This document shows, one piece after another, positions 30,140-45,100 of a DNA stretch of 64,000 nt (position 1 is its first letter; each line of letters opens with the position of its first letter). The notes under the pieces were generated by a model that searched no databases, was not told where the DNA came from, and saw only the letters and a list, made by a program, of their open reading frames with translations. Made by a program: the position numbers and the translations under genes. The stretch is from Mesodorylaimus sp. YZB2_4 (Eukaryota; Nematoda; Enoplea; Dorylaimida; Dorylaimidae), in the NCBI GenBank assembly GCA_030248295.1, contig JASANH010001723.1, positions 186,001 through 250,000 of the forward strand, written 5' to 3'.

Positions 30140-33100
30140 CTGAAATAGACAGCAACGTTTTAGCCGTCTAATCAGCCTCTACCATCCGTAGATACTCGCC
30201 TGAAGATCTCGGATTCCAACTGGAATCTAGCTTTCGGATCGTCCTTAGTATTCAGTTCCAATGATGTTTTGGTCGCTTGCTCTCTGCGCTCCGAGGGCGA
30301 AGGCGAGCCTTCCAAGCTGCCTCCTTCTTCAGGGATCTCTCCCAAGGCCCCGCTCTGGGGTAAGTTAACTAAATTCAGGTGATAATCACGCTTCAACAGT
30401 TCTATGTTCAATTTCGGGGCGCCTGAAAATATGCAAAGCATGTGCAGTTTCCACGACTGCGGCAGACGTGCTGCCTTACCTCGTCCATGAGTCTGAATAA
30501 TACGGCTGGCCAAACTGGGTTCGCCCCAGCCATATGTGTTTCTTGGCGTCACCTTGAACTGATAAATGCCCAAGGGTTCTAATTTACGAACAACCACTGC
30601 TTCTTCATCCAAATTGTCAGATACGACAAACCAGGGACACGTCCATTCTTCTGTAAAACAACTTGACTCTGATAAACATTCAACCCAATGGCTTCCCATA
30701 CTTACCAGCCCGTCTGAACTCCAATTTATATCCAAGGATATCACTTCCGCTTCGTGGTGCGGGCGCTTCCCACGTAATGAACACTTCAGTATCTGAGGCC
30801 AGCTCGACATCGGGTCGAGATGTGCGATCAGGAGCGTCTAAAATCGAAGTGCACCCAGTTTAGCACAGACTACACGCCATAGACTACAACTACTTTACCT
30901 CCCATCCTCAACTTAGCTTCGGTAAACGATTCGCCCAGCGTATTCTTAGCTACGCACTTGTAAGTTCCAGCGTCCATGGCCAACGCGGGTTTGATGACCA
31001 GTACAGCCTTGTTGTTCTCGTACGTCATGGTGTGACGAGTAACGCCAGCTTCGATCATAATCGGGGCCTCGTTATGGAACCAAACGATTTCGGCGGGTGG
31101 GTTGGCCAGCACAGTACACTGGAATGTCACTTGTCCTTCCTCGGCGAACATCGTGTCTTTCAACCGTGTTTGGAAGATGGGCGAATGAGCTGCAATCAAA
31201 ACACGGCCATGTTTAGAAGTGAGACACAGTCCCCTAAACAGGAGCCACTTACTACCGTCCGCACTAGACACCATCGGCGCTGGGACCAATGTTGACTGAA
31301 TCCCTCGCGACCTTTTGATAGCGCCCACTCGAGCAGCCTCGGTCGATCGATCAGCTTCACGAGCCGCTTCTTGCAAGTCCTTATTGTTCTTGATCAAATC
31401 TGTGTAACGTCTTCGCTCTCTCAAAGTAATATCATTGTTGATATCTCCCAACCATCCATTCACAACATATGACGCACTGTCGCCGTACAAATGACGGCGA
31501 TAGTCACGCACGCGGGTGGCCATTCCAGCATCCCGAAGCTGCAACAAGAACGTTTCGGGGCCCATCTGATATTGCGAATCCCAATCGTAATCATCCAGTT
31601 CATAAGCTGGATACGGGACATCAAAATCAGTCAGTGGCCGCGCTGGTTTGCGATAACGATCATGACCATTCATTTCGCGCGTCGAAGTCTCGGGTGTCTT
31701 TGGTGGTCCTTCGCGTAACCGCTGTCGGATACTTTCCTTTACACGCTCAGCATTGGCCATCAACTGCTCGAAATCGTGATCGCCTAGTTTAGCTGAACGT
31801 TGAAGCGGCAGTAGGGCCTTCGGCTCAATTCCGGTGTCTTTGGTCGGCGGAGCCTTATGGCTCTCCGTCTTCTTGGCGGACACGATGCACTCCATGACTT
31901 CTTCCTTGGTAGGTGATAGGCGGACTGGCGATTTCATTGGAGGTTTGGCGGGCACCTCATCATCCACTTGCACCACCATTTGAGCCATTTTACCAGGCGC
32001 CAGCTTGATGACAGTCGAAGTCGGATAGTCATCTTGTGTGGGCGTACGTTCGTATTCGCCTGCGTCAGCAGACTCTCCCAGTCGGTCCTCAATCAAACTT
32101 TCCATGCTGAATGGTCTCGAAGATGCTTTACTGGCCACTTCTTCTGATATCATGGACCCTTCTTCAGAAATATCAGACAATATACGACTTGCCAATTCGT
32201 CTTCGATTGGTCGTCGTTCGCCGCGCGACACGTAAACTTCAAAGTCCGGGATCTCGTCCAGCGAGTCACCCGAGTCGCCTCTTTTGCGTTTCGGATCTCC
32301 TTTAGTTCTCGTAAGTCCAGGTCTGCCCTTATCGGGCCCTACTAGTAGCGAAGTGTCAGGGAACAACGACTGGCCCACTTGGACAGCAGGCACCCCTCGT
32401 TGAGTAATCTTAGCCGAGAGCAGTGGAAGCGTGGCTTCAACTTGAGCCCGTTCTGGTGCAGCTGACGTGGGCAGTGGGAAATATGTTGGCTCCAACCATT
32501 CTAAATTGTCTGTGAATAATTTCGCCCTCGCATCCTCGTCATCATTGCCATATTGAACGAAGATACGACGTTCCTAAAACAGAGAATCTGTTGGTATGCT
32601 GGGTGCGGAAGGCTTTATTCACATCCATCCGCCCCATTCCAGGCCATGGTGGACGCACGACTCTAACCATGCTGACCAACGTTGCACACTTACCACCCAT
32701 TGATGCCTGTACTTAAACTCCTTCAAAAATTGTGTCGTCAGTAGCTCGCCCTCTCCTTTTGTATCGGCTAACTGGACCCAGGGATGCGCAAGTGCTGCAT
32801 GCACGTCCAAACGCTTTCTGAAACGGATCACCGTCCCAAATTTGCAAGAACTCCATGGCCATGGTCAGCTTACTTCGGATCGAGCACGAGCAATTTTGAA
32901 ATAAAATCCTTTGCTTCTAGCGATACAGGTTCAAAAAACTTGGGATCAAAATTCCAACGCGCGTTCGACACGTTGGCCAACGTTTCCTTATCACTATCAC
33001 CCAAAAACGGTGATTTCCCGCTCAACCTGTTAATAAACATAAGTTTGTAAAAATAAAAATATAAGTCATCAAAAGTTAAAAATCTAGGGCCAAGGAAAAA

Positions 33101-36100
33101 GTCCCGCTATAACTTCCGTTCATCATAAGACAAAGCGTTATGTCAGAGAAAGATGGATGTGAAAAATGTGAGTCAAGGTGCGGGCACGTTCTTCGTGCCA
33201 CAACAGTAAAATAAATGGCTTCATAACCCTGAGCGACATCAGCGTCGGAAGCAGAACCGGAAAATGAGAGCAAGCAGGTTTAAAGTACTCGAAAACCTGG
33301 CCAACTCTTCGCCCTAGGCAAGAGTAGAAAGTGCTTAGCTTGTCGAAGACAGGCTTATGACGGAATGAAAAAGCCAGTTTTTATGAAGATAGCAGAGCAA
33401 ATTCAAACCGCAACAGCCGTGAAAACCCGAGACCGAGCATGAGAGTCAGCCCGTAGACCGGAAATATGGATCACAAGGGCTTGAGCACGAACAAAAACAA
33501 ATTTCTCCATTCTTGAAGAACACTTCGAAGAGAGATTCTTCGACCTCTTATCCCCAGTGCACTCCTGTTTGTGGCTGCCTTGATAAAAACCTGCCAGAAT
33601 AGTTTACGGCCAAGAGGGCCCAGCTCTAAACTCTACTTTTCCATGCGCCCAAATTTACAGAACGATATTGAATCCCCACTTACATGACATAAGCCAGCAC
33701 TCCGACACTCCTGCAATCAGAACAAAGCGACTGTATCTGTGAGCATACCAAATCTGATGCACCAACTTACCACATATCGGTCGCCAGACTGACTGGTTTC
33801 TGACCTACTACTTCAGGTGATACGAATTCTGGAGCACCGAGTACTCCATAAGTTGGCCGATCACGCCTCAAGCGGCGACTCAAACCGAAATCAGTCAGTT
33901 TGATCTGATCGCTGCCATTTTCGGACAGCATGATATTTTCGGGCTAAAACCATCTTTTCGTCAATCTATCTTCAAAGAAAACTGCATTTCTCACCTTCAA
34001 ATCCAGATGGACAACATTTTTACTATGCATATGCTCCAAAGCCTGCAGAAGCTGGCGCATAAAAAATGCAATCCTGGCTTCGGGTACTCGTTCATCGGCC
34101 ACTATGCGGTCCAACAAACCACCACCCGTCACACTAAAAAACCACAGAAGCAGCGTAACCAATCCCCAAATCACGTCGCCCAACTTTTCGGCCAGCAATT
34201 AAACTTGTCAACACGTGCACTTACGTTGCTTGAGGTAAACCGGCCCTGGTCATGGCAATGATGGCACTTTGAGATAACATATTTCCAGGGTCCATTTTTT
34301 CTATTATTTCTCACCTCTACTTCGCCTCCCTAATCTTCGCATTTTACAAACGTGTCTATGTGCCAAAGTATTTCGCCTGTTGCACTACTCGGACAACATT
34401 CCTCGGCTCTTAAGCCAGTATTTTACATAGAAGATGCTTTGAGGCAAGTTGAAAACATTAGAACAACAGTGCCAGTGCAAGAGTGCTTATTGGATTTCTG
34501 CGAAAGCGCTTCGGCTCCGTTCTGTGTACATTGCACAATCACACTACCCACGATTTGCTTAACTTGCTCTCGGCACTACTCAACCGTGGTTGGTCGAACC
34601 AACGCCTTGGTCTACAAGTATGCCCTACATTGCCAGCTCGTAGGGCCGGTGCTAAATGCGACTTAAACCGGATTTCATCCTCGAGTTCCCCTCGACTTAA
34701 ACACTGGCATTTACTTTTCCCCGAAGACCATTCTCAAAGAGTAGATCGAATGTAGAACTTGCACAAACCTGTGCTAAACTTTCTCTCAAATGCCTCTCGA
34801 CTTACTCGACGTATTTGTGATAGCCGCTCAACTCGGGCATCCTCGCTACTGTAATAGCCTCCTATAGATATCTCCTCGCAATGGCAGCACGCAAAAATCC
34901 TAAAGCCAGCTACGACGATTCGAATAATCCCATCATGGAGCTGCGGTCGACCAGCGTGTAATCAGGTCACTCACAACACCCAATCGGAAAGTTCGCTAAT
35001 TGCAAGACAATGATCTCTTCCAGGGCGCCGTCTAGACGAGGACGACTCATCGTCATTTCGCAAAAATCGTGAAATGTAGAGGATGGAAGAAGCAGCACTC
35101 TTTGCTCACTAGCAGCCCTTGCGTCCCCACCAGTAGACTCGTTTTACGTGCGCCTGATTCCACCCTCACCACACGCCCTTGTCATTTCTTGCTACGATTG
35201 TTAAAATAATTAACAGGCGGCGGAAAGCGAAACAGAGAACTAACCGTTTGTTGCGTGTTCAGTGAGGAAAATTTGAGTCAACGAGAGCACGACGAGGAAG
35301 CGTTATTTTTGCCCCAGGCATTATGCTAAGACTGTGCTCGTCTTTGAAGATGGCACAACCCAAGTTCAAGTTTAGAAGGAGAGGAAACAGTTGTCTTCAA
35401 CTATTCATTACTGAATCTGTTTAGAAAAACAACTGCATTCAGCAATTGCCATGATGAAAGAGCAAACTTTTTGACGGACTTGTTTTTCTAGTCCCATTCT
35501 TAAACGGATTCATAATAGTCTCGCTTTTAGCATACAAAAACCGACAGAATTTTAAATTTAGACAGCATGCCGCGCAATTACGTTTGGCTCTTACACTTTG
35601 CCAGACCTCTGCTATTGCTCACCGGTGCCTCAAGCTGGTCTTTTCTTTCTCATAATGAACCAAATTCTGGACTTACTTTTCGTAAACGATAGCAACCTCC
35701 TTTCCGTCATCGAATGCGTCCCAAATGTAAGGCAGGTTTGGATGATAGAAAAGCCGATTCCACAAATCAATTTCGTTCTGAGCAATGCGACGCGCTTTGC
35801 CCGGCATAATTTTAGCCAAAAATTTGCGCCCTGTCGCTCTCTCAGTTACTCGGTGAACCGTAAAACGGGGATCCCTGAATGAGATATAGAAACATGGTAA
35901 AGATTCTAAAAATTGACTGGAAAAGAGAACTACTACACCGGGGGGGGGGGGGAGGGGGGCTCGACAGATTCATTTGGGCAATTAAGGGGTCTATGACTTT
36001 AAATAATCCCAAGGGCAAATCCCCGAAAACCCGATCCTACTAAACCCGAATCTACGAAATAGAAGGCACTAAAAGATCCCACTTACTGGTCAAGACTTCA

Positions 36101-39100
36101 CACCCAGAACTCCTGCTAAGTCAGTTTCAATTTCCAAGTTTCAAAAGAAAACAGTGGAAAAAAGAGAAGATAGAAAATACACTGCATCAGTCACAGAATG
36201 AAAAGAATTTCTCAGTCAGATATCACGTTGAGCAAAACCTTGAGACATTTGTGTTTTTGATTAATTTCTTCCAGAAAATTTAGAAATTTTAACTTTGTTT
36301 GGTTCACCGAGTAATCAGAGAAAGGACTATCGAGCAAATAGAATTGAAAAAGAAATAAAGCCGAGCAGGGCGCCATTTCAGAACATGCTGCGAAATCAGC
36401 TTAGCTTATCCAAGCTGCGAGTCCTCTTTCTGTCTTCAGCGTATGCATCAACGTGTGTTATCCGCTTCCATGTCTCTTTCAGCTCATGTATGTCCTTGCT
36501 ATTGTCTGCGTTACAGTCTTGGCGCAGGCTAACGAAAACACATTAGTCTCGCAGGTTTTGGCAACGTTACACACAACCGACACAAACTCTACCGGCTAAC
36601 ACCAAGAATATACGGAGGCATAAAAGTCATAATAGGCAATTTAGTACTCTCCAATCCTGCATCTAGGAATAATTCTCTAACATTCTTACTATACCGATTG
36701 GCAGACCAGCCTCCATCGTCGTCCATCCATAGTCGATCTCGCTTGATACTGATAGCCAAGGTCTAGGCGCTACTCGTAATACTCGAACGTGGAAAAATAT
36801 ATAAAGCCTAACTTCAAAGATTAGAGCTACGAACGGAGTACGTCCACTCCCTAAGACTATCATTCTCAGCACAAAAGACAGAATTGAAAAAAGTTTCACA
36901 TGTACACAAAAATCACAGCAAGTACACGTGTGTGCTCGCATCGTCCATTGATTTCGAAGCGGCTTCCGATAAACGATGTCGATGATAATGATCGGGCGAT
37001 AAAGAATGAAACAAGCTAGCATTCACTCGAGCCTATCACAAAAACCGACTAGGTTTTAAAAAACTCAGCTTCAGAGCAGGAGCGGGTCCACAGCAGATAC
37101 TGGACCAAAGAGCCCCCGCTACAAGCAAGCAACACCCTAATGCAAAAAGGAACACACAAAGTCACATGTACAATGCATACGCACGCGCGCTCAAACACAT
37201 CGTCGTCATCAACTGATAAACCAAAAAACGCAGCACAAAAACATAAGTCAATTAGGCGAAGAAAACTTAGAAATTCGTAAACTGACGCAGGAGACGGGTC
37301 AAAAATTTTAAAAGGACGACCCAACACTCAAAGACTCGGGTCATAGTCATATTTATTGGCTCACTTTTGGACTTCCTCCTCCTCGACCTCGTAGAATTCT
37401 CGAAGTTTACGAGGTTTCAACAACACTGGCTTTTTCCTCGGAGGCAATTCAACGTGTTCGAATCCAGACGGCTCGGCTGAAATGATAAGACCATTGGCTC
37501 TATACTTATCACAGTTACTCAACACGCACCTTGTATGGTCACAGTGGCGGTCGATGACACTCGACCAGCCTCGTTGACAGCCGTACACGTATATATTCCC
37601 GTATCCCTCAATATCGGGTCCTGAATCAGGAGCGTGTGCAAATATGGCGGCTCGTGAATCAACTTTATTCTGCTTGACTGCACGATTGGATGCCAATCCT
37701 AAAACGGCCATCAGCTAGCATCATGGCCAAAGTCATCTCACAACACAGATACGCACCTTGAACCACTTGATCTCGGGATAGGGGTTACCGTCGACGCGGC
37801 AATCTAGCCGCACCACGCGATCGCTGGCGATGACCTTATTCTCTAGCGGTTGCAGGAAAACCGGCAAGGCTGTAATCGGGAAAGTGTTTCGATACTCCGA
37901 ATGTCTTTTGCGACACAAAACTTACAGGCAAGCTCGACGAAAATATGCTGCTGCGCTTCTCCGTGAACATTTCTGGCAATGCATTGATATTGGCCAACAT
38001 CCTCGGGTTGGAAATCCTTGATTTTCAAAACGCATTCGGTTCCTCCGTAGCACTTGGTCCTACGAGTAAGAAAAAGAAATTGCAGCTGATCTTAAAATGC
38101 CACGCTAATGTGCTGTTACTCGAAACGTGTTCCAGGAGTTTTGGTATCGATTTCCCATCCTCTAAAATACCATTTCACTTCGGGGTCTGGGAATCCATAA
38201 ACGAAGAACGTAACTTCGAGACCTTCATGCACGGCGCATGCGGTCTTGTCAGTTGCGCGAGGCGCGAACCATGGAGCGCAAGCTAAGATACCAAGAATGT
38301 TACACCATAGTCAACTATGAGAAAGTTGCAAGCATACCGTATTGTTCTCCATAAGCTTTATTCATGGCCTCTTGAGCATATGGATCGAGCAATGGAATTG
38401 GTCGTCGGCGTTTATCTGAAGAAACCGATCAGAAGGATGTAAAAGGGAGCCACACCAATGAAACAATCCTTACCCAAAACTGGTTTCGGCGGCGCCATCA
38501 ATTGCGAGGGTGGAGACGGTGGCGACGGTTCGCTGATTCCATAAATATTTTCGGCGCGTACTCGGAACTGATAACTTTTTCCTAATTCCATATTTCGAAC
38601 TTTGCAGCAGGGCTGTGCAATGTTGTAGTCAACCACAATCCATTCCTTGTCTGGTAGCTCTCGCATTTCCACGATGTACGTGATTTGAGGGTACCGCGGC
38701 GGTGGGCGTCTCGTCGGAATCCATGACAGCGTCAAGTAATGACCAGTCACCTCGGCAATGAACGGGCCACGGTCAGGCGGTGACGGGACTCCGGCGTATG
38801 GGATACGACGGAAATCGAATTCGTCGCCTAGCCATTGTGAGAAATCATAATGACCATCGAACTGCATCTTATCCAATAATGGTACTAAAATCAAAATCCA
38901 GAACTGTCTTACAATTCCTAATAGAGAACACGTCTGACAGTACCCGTCACTTCCAAAACAGCGGAGCTAGATGCCGTTCCAACGCTATTTGCGGCCTTAC
39001 ACACATATTCCCCTTCATCTTCTGGCGTAGTTTTTAAGATTACTAGCGCATGACTTCCACCACCGCATTTCTGTATCTTGATTCTTCCATCTGGTTGAAT

Positions 39101-42100
39101 CGGTTTCCCGTTATGGTACCTAAAATTGTTTAGTGAACGAGACTGCCTTAAAATTTGCACCAGCATGAATTAAGTACTCACCAGACTACGTCGGGGGTAG
39201 GATTACCAACAACAATGCAATCGAAAATGGCTGGGAATCCTGTGAAGACATGCTTGTTCTTGATTTGGCGCATAAAACCAGGCGGCTGCAGTCTCTTTTC
39301 CGCTTCCCGGCGTCTTGCTTCGACAGCAGCCGCAGGGAGAGCTTCCTCGCCGTGAAGGGCTGCAGCGTACCGATCTTGAACAAATAAGTTTTCTAACCCA
39401 TGATCAACTTCTGCACCTCTAGAGCTTACCCTTCAAAACGTGCAGCGAGCACTCCGACTTGGCGCTTCCCAAAGCATTTGTGGCCTCGCAGCTGTATTCG
39501 GCTTCGTCTTCACTTTGAGCATTCAACACAACCAGCCGATTGAAACCCCATTCGTCTTGCCATGTGATAACCTTGTCACCAGACTTCAGTTCTTCTCCAT
39601 TTTTGTACCTGGAAAGGCCCAACAGGTTATCTCAAACTTCTTTCAAACGGTCCTAGCTGCTTACCATTTTACTATTGGCTGAGGAACACCAGCAATGGCC
39701 ACTTCAAACTCTGCTGGGGCGCCTTGATTGACGGTCACGTTTCTCAAACCGCGTCTGAAACGTGGTTTCTGTTCTTGCGGAGGCCCTTCATCCACAGGGG
39801 CGTATCTTAGTCTCTTTGCTTCGGCTCGTTTAGCCACATCAGCTGCAAGACAAATTGGATGTTAGTCAGACGAGCACTGAGATAAATATGAAGACATTCT
39901 TACCTTCCACAATCAGTTCAGCCTTCGTGCTGCTGGTACCGAATTCATTCGATGCCACGCAACGATAGAAGCCTTCGTCTGAAGTCAAAGCTTCGTGGAT
40001 TGTCAAACGCTGGGTATTATCGTTCAAACTTTCGATAGATGTCCTATCGCTGGCATTCAGTTCCATACCGTCCTTTAACCATTTCACAACGGGGAACGGA
40101 TTTCCGTACGGCAAGCATTCGAACACGACGGTGTTTCCTTCTGGCACACGTTTTACTGTCAACGGTGTCAGGAAACCGGGAGCTTTGCCTTTAGCCAATT
40201 CGTCAGCTAATTTCGATGGAGTCTTCTTCACCTTGCCTTCCACGGTCAGCTGGCAAGTTGTCCGGGCAGTGCCTAAGTCATTTTCGGCCACGCAACGATA
40301 GCAGCCAGCGTCATCAACAGTCAAGTTGTCAATGGTCAATTGAATTGTGCCATCGGGTTTGTGTTCAACTTGATGGCGTCCGAACGGATACAGTCGTTCT
40401 CCGTCTTTGAACCTGAAACCACAGATAGTGCATACATGCCGACGGTCTGAACTTCAGCCTATAATTGCACAACCCCCCCCCCCCCTAACAAAATGGGTGC
40501 GCAATCCCTAAATTTTGCTGTTTTTGGTGCGCAATCACTGAATTTAGCCATTTTTGGCTCAAAATCACTAAATTTCGCTGTTTTTGATGCTTTATCACTG
40601 AATATTGCTGCCCAGCGAAGGCGAAAACACCTTCAACGAATGATACCTAATGCGCACCAGAGCTGGCAAAAGCTGGAGACTGCGCAAAATTTGCTTATGC
40701 GCGCAGAATGAAGGTGAATAAAAAAAATTTTCATCGGCCGCGACTGCGCAATCCCCCCTTTTTTTCAAAATTTTCAAACATCTTGAAGGTAAGCCTATAA
40801 TGATTATAGACTGTTATAGGGTGTCGGCATGTATGCAGCTGACCCAAGTGCTCCATGCAGCCACACTGAATACACGTTACCATTGAATCGTAGGCGTAGG
40901 AGTGCCAGTGATTCGGCAACCAAGAGTCACACTGAATCCTTCTTTGCTGGCCTCGCTTTCCAATGGTTGGATGACCTTGGGAGCTCGTTCTCTCGCAAGA
41001 TCTTCCTCAAGCACTCCTGCTTCAGTTGGTAAGAACGCTCCTGAAAAGCAGCATAAGCAGTCTTCGTATTCACTTAAACATAGCTACTTACTCTTGACAC
41101 TAACATTGGCCTTCATGTTGGCCGTACCGGACGGATTTTCGGCCAATATACGGTATATTCCTTCGTCACCAGGATGGCATTTGTCGATATAAAGTCTCGC
41201 AGTTCCGTCAGGATATGTCTCAATTTTGATGCGGTCAGACGGCAACAGCAGTTCGCCGTCTTTGTACCACTTGACATCGGGCAACGGTTCACCGTTTAGT
41301 TTGCACTCCAACACGATTGGATTGCCTTCGACTGCGCGCAAGTCTCGTAATGGCACTGCGAAACTTGGAGTGTTGGTTGCTCCACCAGCAGGTAGTCCAG
41401 CGGATGGACCTATTGATCAGTACGTCAGTAAAAGAGAAAAGACACCCGGTTAAAAAATTCTTACCTTCCAATTTAAGCTGAGCTTTAGACGTTGCCGCGC
41501 CAGCTTCATTGGTAGCCACACACCGATAGGTACCTTCGTCGACACCTTTGGCACCCTGAATCGTCAGCCGATAGCGACCCTCAGACAACTGCTCGAACGA
41601 AATACGGTGGTCAGGCAGAAGCTGCCCGCCGTCCTTATACCTGAAAACAAAACACGCGCGTCATCGTCGATCATAACTTATAAATTACTGATGCAAGGTC
41701 ATACCATTTTAATGAGGGAGCGGGGCGGCCCGATACTTTGCAATCGAATTCCACATTTGAGCCTTCGCTGCAAGTCCAATCCTGCACGAACGACAAAATC
41801 AGTTAGACTAGTTGACTCATATAATCCCTCTCTTGCACTGACCTCTAACGGAACCACAAAGTTTGGCGCTTCTCCTTCATCGAGCGTAATCTGCCTCTTT
41901 TCCCTCAGCGCTTGAACGCGAACTGTGCCGATCGAATTCGCGCTACCGAACGAATTCTCGGCAACACATCGATAAAAGCCTTCGTCAGCGAACGAACTGT
42001 CTTGGATTGTCAATGTTGCCATTCCATCATCTGAATAAGCGATATCAATGCGGTCGTTGCCACGCATAATTGTTCCATCTTTGTACCTGAAACATTGCGT

Positions 42101-45100
42101 CCTATGACATCAACGCTCTTGAAAATCGCTTCATCGCCTCTTACCAGCGCACTTCCGGCTTTGGCATTCCAGTCACTTGGCAGCGCAGTGTAAACGAAGT
42201 TCCCTTTTCTATCCATAAATCACTAAGCCCTTTGAGGAAGGTTGGAGCCTCGCCTTCTTTCTTTTTCTCGACCTTGGGTCCTGTAACAGTAAAGTGCATG
42301 TTCACCTGTTTCCCGATTATTGTACGTATATTGCTATCATTACCTTCCACAGCTACCAATCCAACACTATTGCTGGCGCCAAGCTTGTTGCTAGCAACAC
42401 ATCGATATGCGCCCATATCTGACGCGACACACTTGGGTATGGACAGCCGGCAGGTACCATCGTCCAGGTGTTCAATTTGGATACGAGTAGATGGCAGGAC
42501 TGGAACTCCGTCTTTGAACCTAAAACGCAGAACAAACTGTATTGTAAATGTCAAACTACTGCCACGCACCAGCTTACCATCGAATATCTGGCGTAGGAGC
42601 TCCGTCCACTTGGCACTCGAGCGTGAATGGAGACCCTTCCACAACTTTGCGGTCAGACAAATCTCGCGTAAAGAATGGAGCATACTCCTTTTTTGTAATG
42701 CGCTCTTCTTCTCGAATTACTAAAAAAAACCATGTTCTAAAGTTTACTTACAGTTCCTAATTCAATCAGTCCTTTACTTTCGACAGTCAAATTCGCGTAA
42801 GTCGTGGCAGTTCCCAGATCGTTTGTAGCCACGCATTTGTACAGGGACTCATCTTCTTTCATGAAGTTCAGAATACGCAATCGGCATTTTCCATCAGGAT
42901 AAGTTTCAACATGGATTCTGTCGTCCTCCTCGACCAGTACTTCTCCCTTGTACCACTTGATCTGCGCTCGTGGCTTAGCATCTACGTAGCATTCCACAGT
43001 CATGGTTGAGCCGGCTGGAACTCGGCGATCATGCAGCGGTACATTGAACACTGGCGGGTATTGGTCATCCCCACCACGTCGGCGATCCTTCGAGGCTAAA
43101 ATGCAAACAAAGAGTTACGCGATCCAATATTTTGGAGTTGCTGCTCCTTACGCTGGACAGCTAAATGAGCTTCGCACAAATCCGATCCCAAACTGTTCGT
43201 GCAGCGAGCTTCATATAAGCCGGCATCCTGTGATGTAACGTTTTCAATAGTCAAGCGCCAGCGGTTATCGCCGAGGTCTTCAATATGCACTCGTCCCGAT
43301 TCGGAGATTTCTTTTCGATCCTTGTAGAACGTCAGTTCTGGAGTCGGGCGTCCTCGCACTTTTACGTCAAAAATTGCAGTCTTTCCTTCGACGACTGACG
43401 TTTCTTGCAATGGAAGCACGAATTTGGCTGGAGCTTGTTCCGCTGGTTTCAAAGCTAAACATGGACTCACATCATCAGAGGATCATAATCATCAATTCAT
43501 AATTCGGCAGTACACTTACATTCCACAGTAATCTTGCCAGAACTCGAAGCTGTACCGTACATATTTTGAGCGACGCACTTGTATGTGTGGCTGTCATCCA
43601 ATCGAGCGTTCTTGATGTGCAAACGGAAAATGACTTCATCCGAAACACAGTCGATTTTTCCAGTAATGCGTTCCGACGGTAAAATTTCATCACCATTTTT
43701 GTACCTATAGCAAATTGTGATCACATCATGTCGCTCATAAAAGATGTATCAGTCTCGTTTTCTTACCAGCAGACATCAGGCATCGGTTTGCCTACGATTT
43801 TGACCTCCAATGTCAAATCTTCTCCCTCAATAACAGTCTTGTTGCGTAGCGGCTTCACGAATTCTGGCGGCTCTCCGGTTTCAGCTTCCGCAGCTCCAGG
43901 TTTCGCTAAAAAGGCGCACAGCAATGCCTAAGAATAAGACATCGGAGAATAAAATGTCGCCTGAATGGCAACTTACATTCTACATTCAAAGTACATTTCG
44001 TCCGATCTCCTCCATGCACATTTTGCGCCAAACATGTGTACGTTCCTGCATCATCAGCTTTTGCCTCCTTGATGACTAGTTCACATTTTCCATCTTCGCC
44101 AATAATAATTTGTATGCGTTCACTGGCTTCAAGTTCCACGTTGTCTTTCAGCCTGACGGATGAGGATTACTGTGAACAGATACGAATCACCGGCTGAACT
44201 CTGTACACTTACCATGCCACTTCCGGGAATGGCTTGCCTTTGACTTTGCAAGTCAACGAGACGCTTTGATCTTCTGGCACAGTCTCGCTGCGCAATGGCA
44301 GAACGAATTTTGCAGCAACACCTTCGTCTTCTTCGGGCGCCTTCGTAGGCTTAGGAGCTAAAAGAGCGTGGCTCTACTCACGAGAAAAGGGTGAATTTCA
44401 ACTCCACTCACCATGCACAGTCAGTTTCGCCTGGCAATCAATCGAACCAGCATCGTTAGCTGCTTCCACTTTATAGGTAGCCTCGTCATCCTTGGTCGCC
44501 TCTCCTATGACCATTCTATACGACTTTTCGTCCAGCTGTTCGATACGGATTCGTTTATCCGGCTTGATTTCCCGTCCGTTCTTGTACCATTTCACTGTCT
44601 TCGGTTTTCCAGTCACTTCGACATCGAATGTGACTTTGGCTCCTTCTTCCACGTCCTGATCGGACAGAGGTTTCGAGAACGATGGCTTCTCCGGGGATTT
44701 CGCTTTCTTTGGCGGTTCTGTAAATAACTCGATCCCCTACCACACCACTTATATTCAAAGCACGTTTTTACCTTCAACTTTCAATGTTCCTTCCGTCGCG
44801 GCAGTACCATAGTCGTTAGCGGCCTCAACCTTGTACGGTCCAGCATCGTCTTTCTCTACCGTCGTAAAGGTGAGTCTATGAGTCGTTTCATCGATTTTCT
44901 CGATCAAAATGCGCTTGCTAGCCTTGAGTTCTTTTCCGTTCTTGTACCATTTGACCGTTTTCGGTTTTCCTTCCACCTCAACTTCCAGTATAATCTTCAC
45001 GCCTGCCGATGCCGATTTGTCATCGAGTCCACGCTTGAATTTCGGAGCAACACCTTTGACTGTGAGTTTGGCTTCGGATGAGGCTGTCCCGCTATCATTG

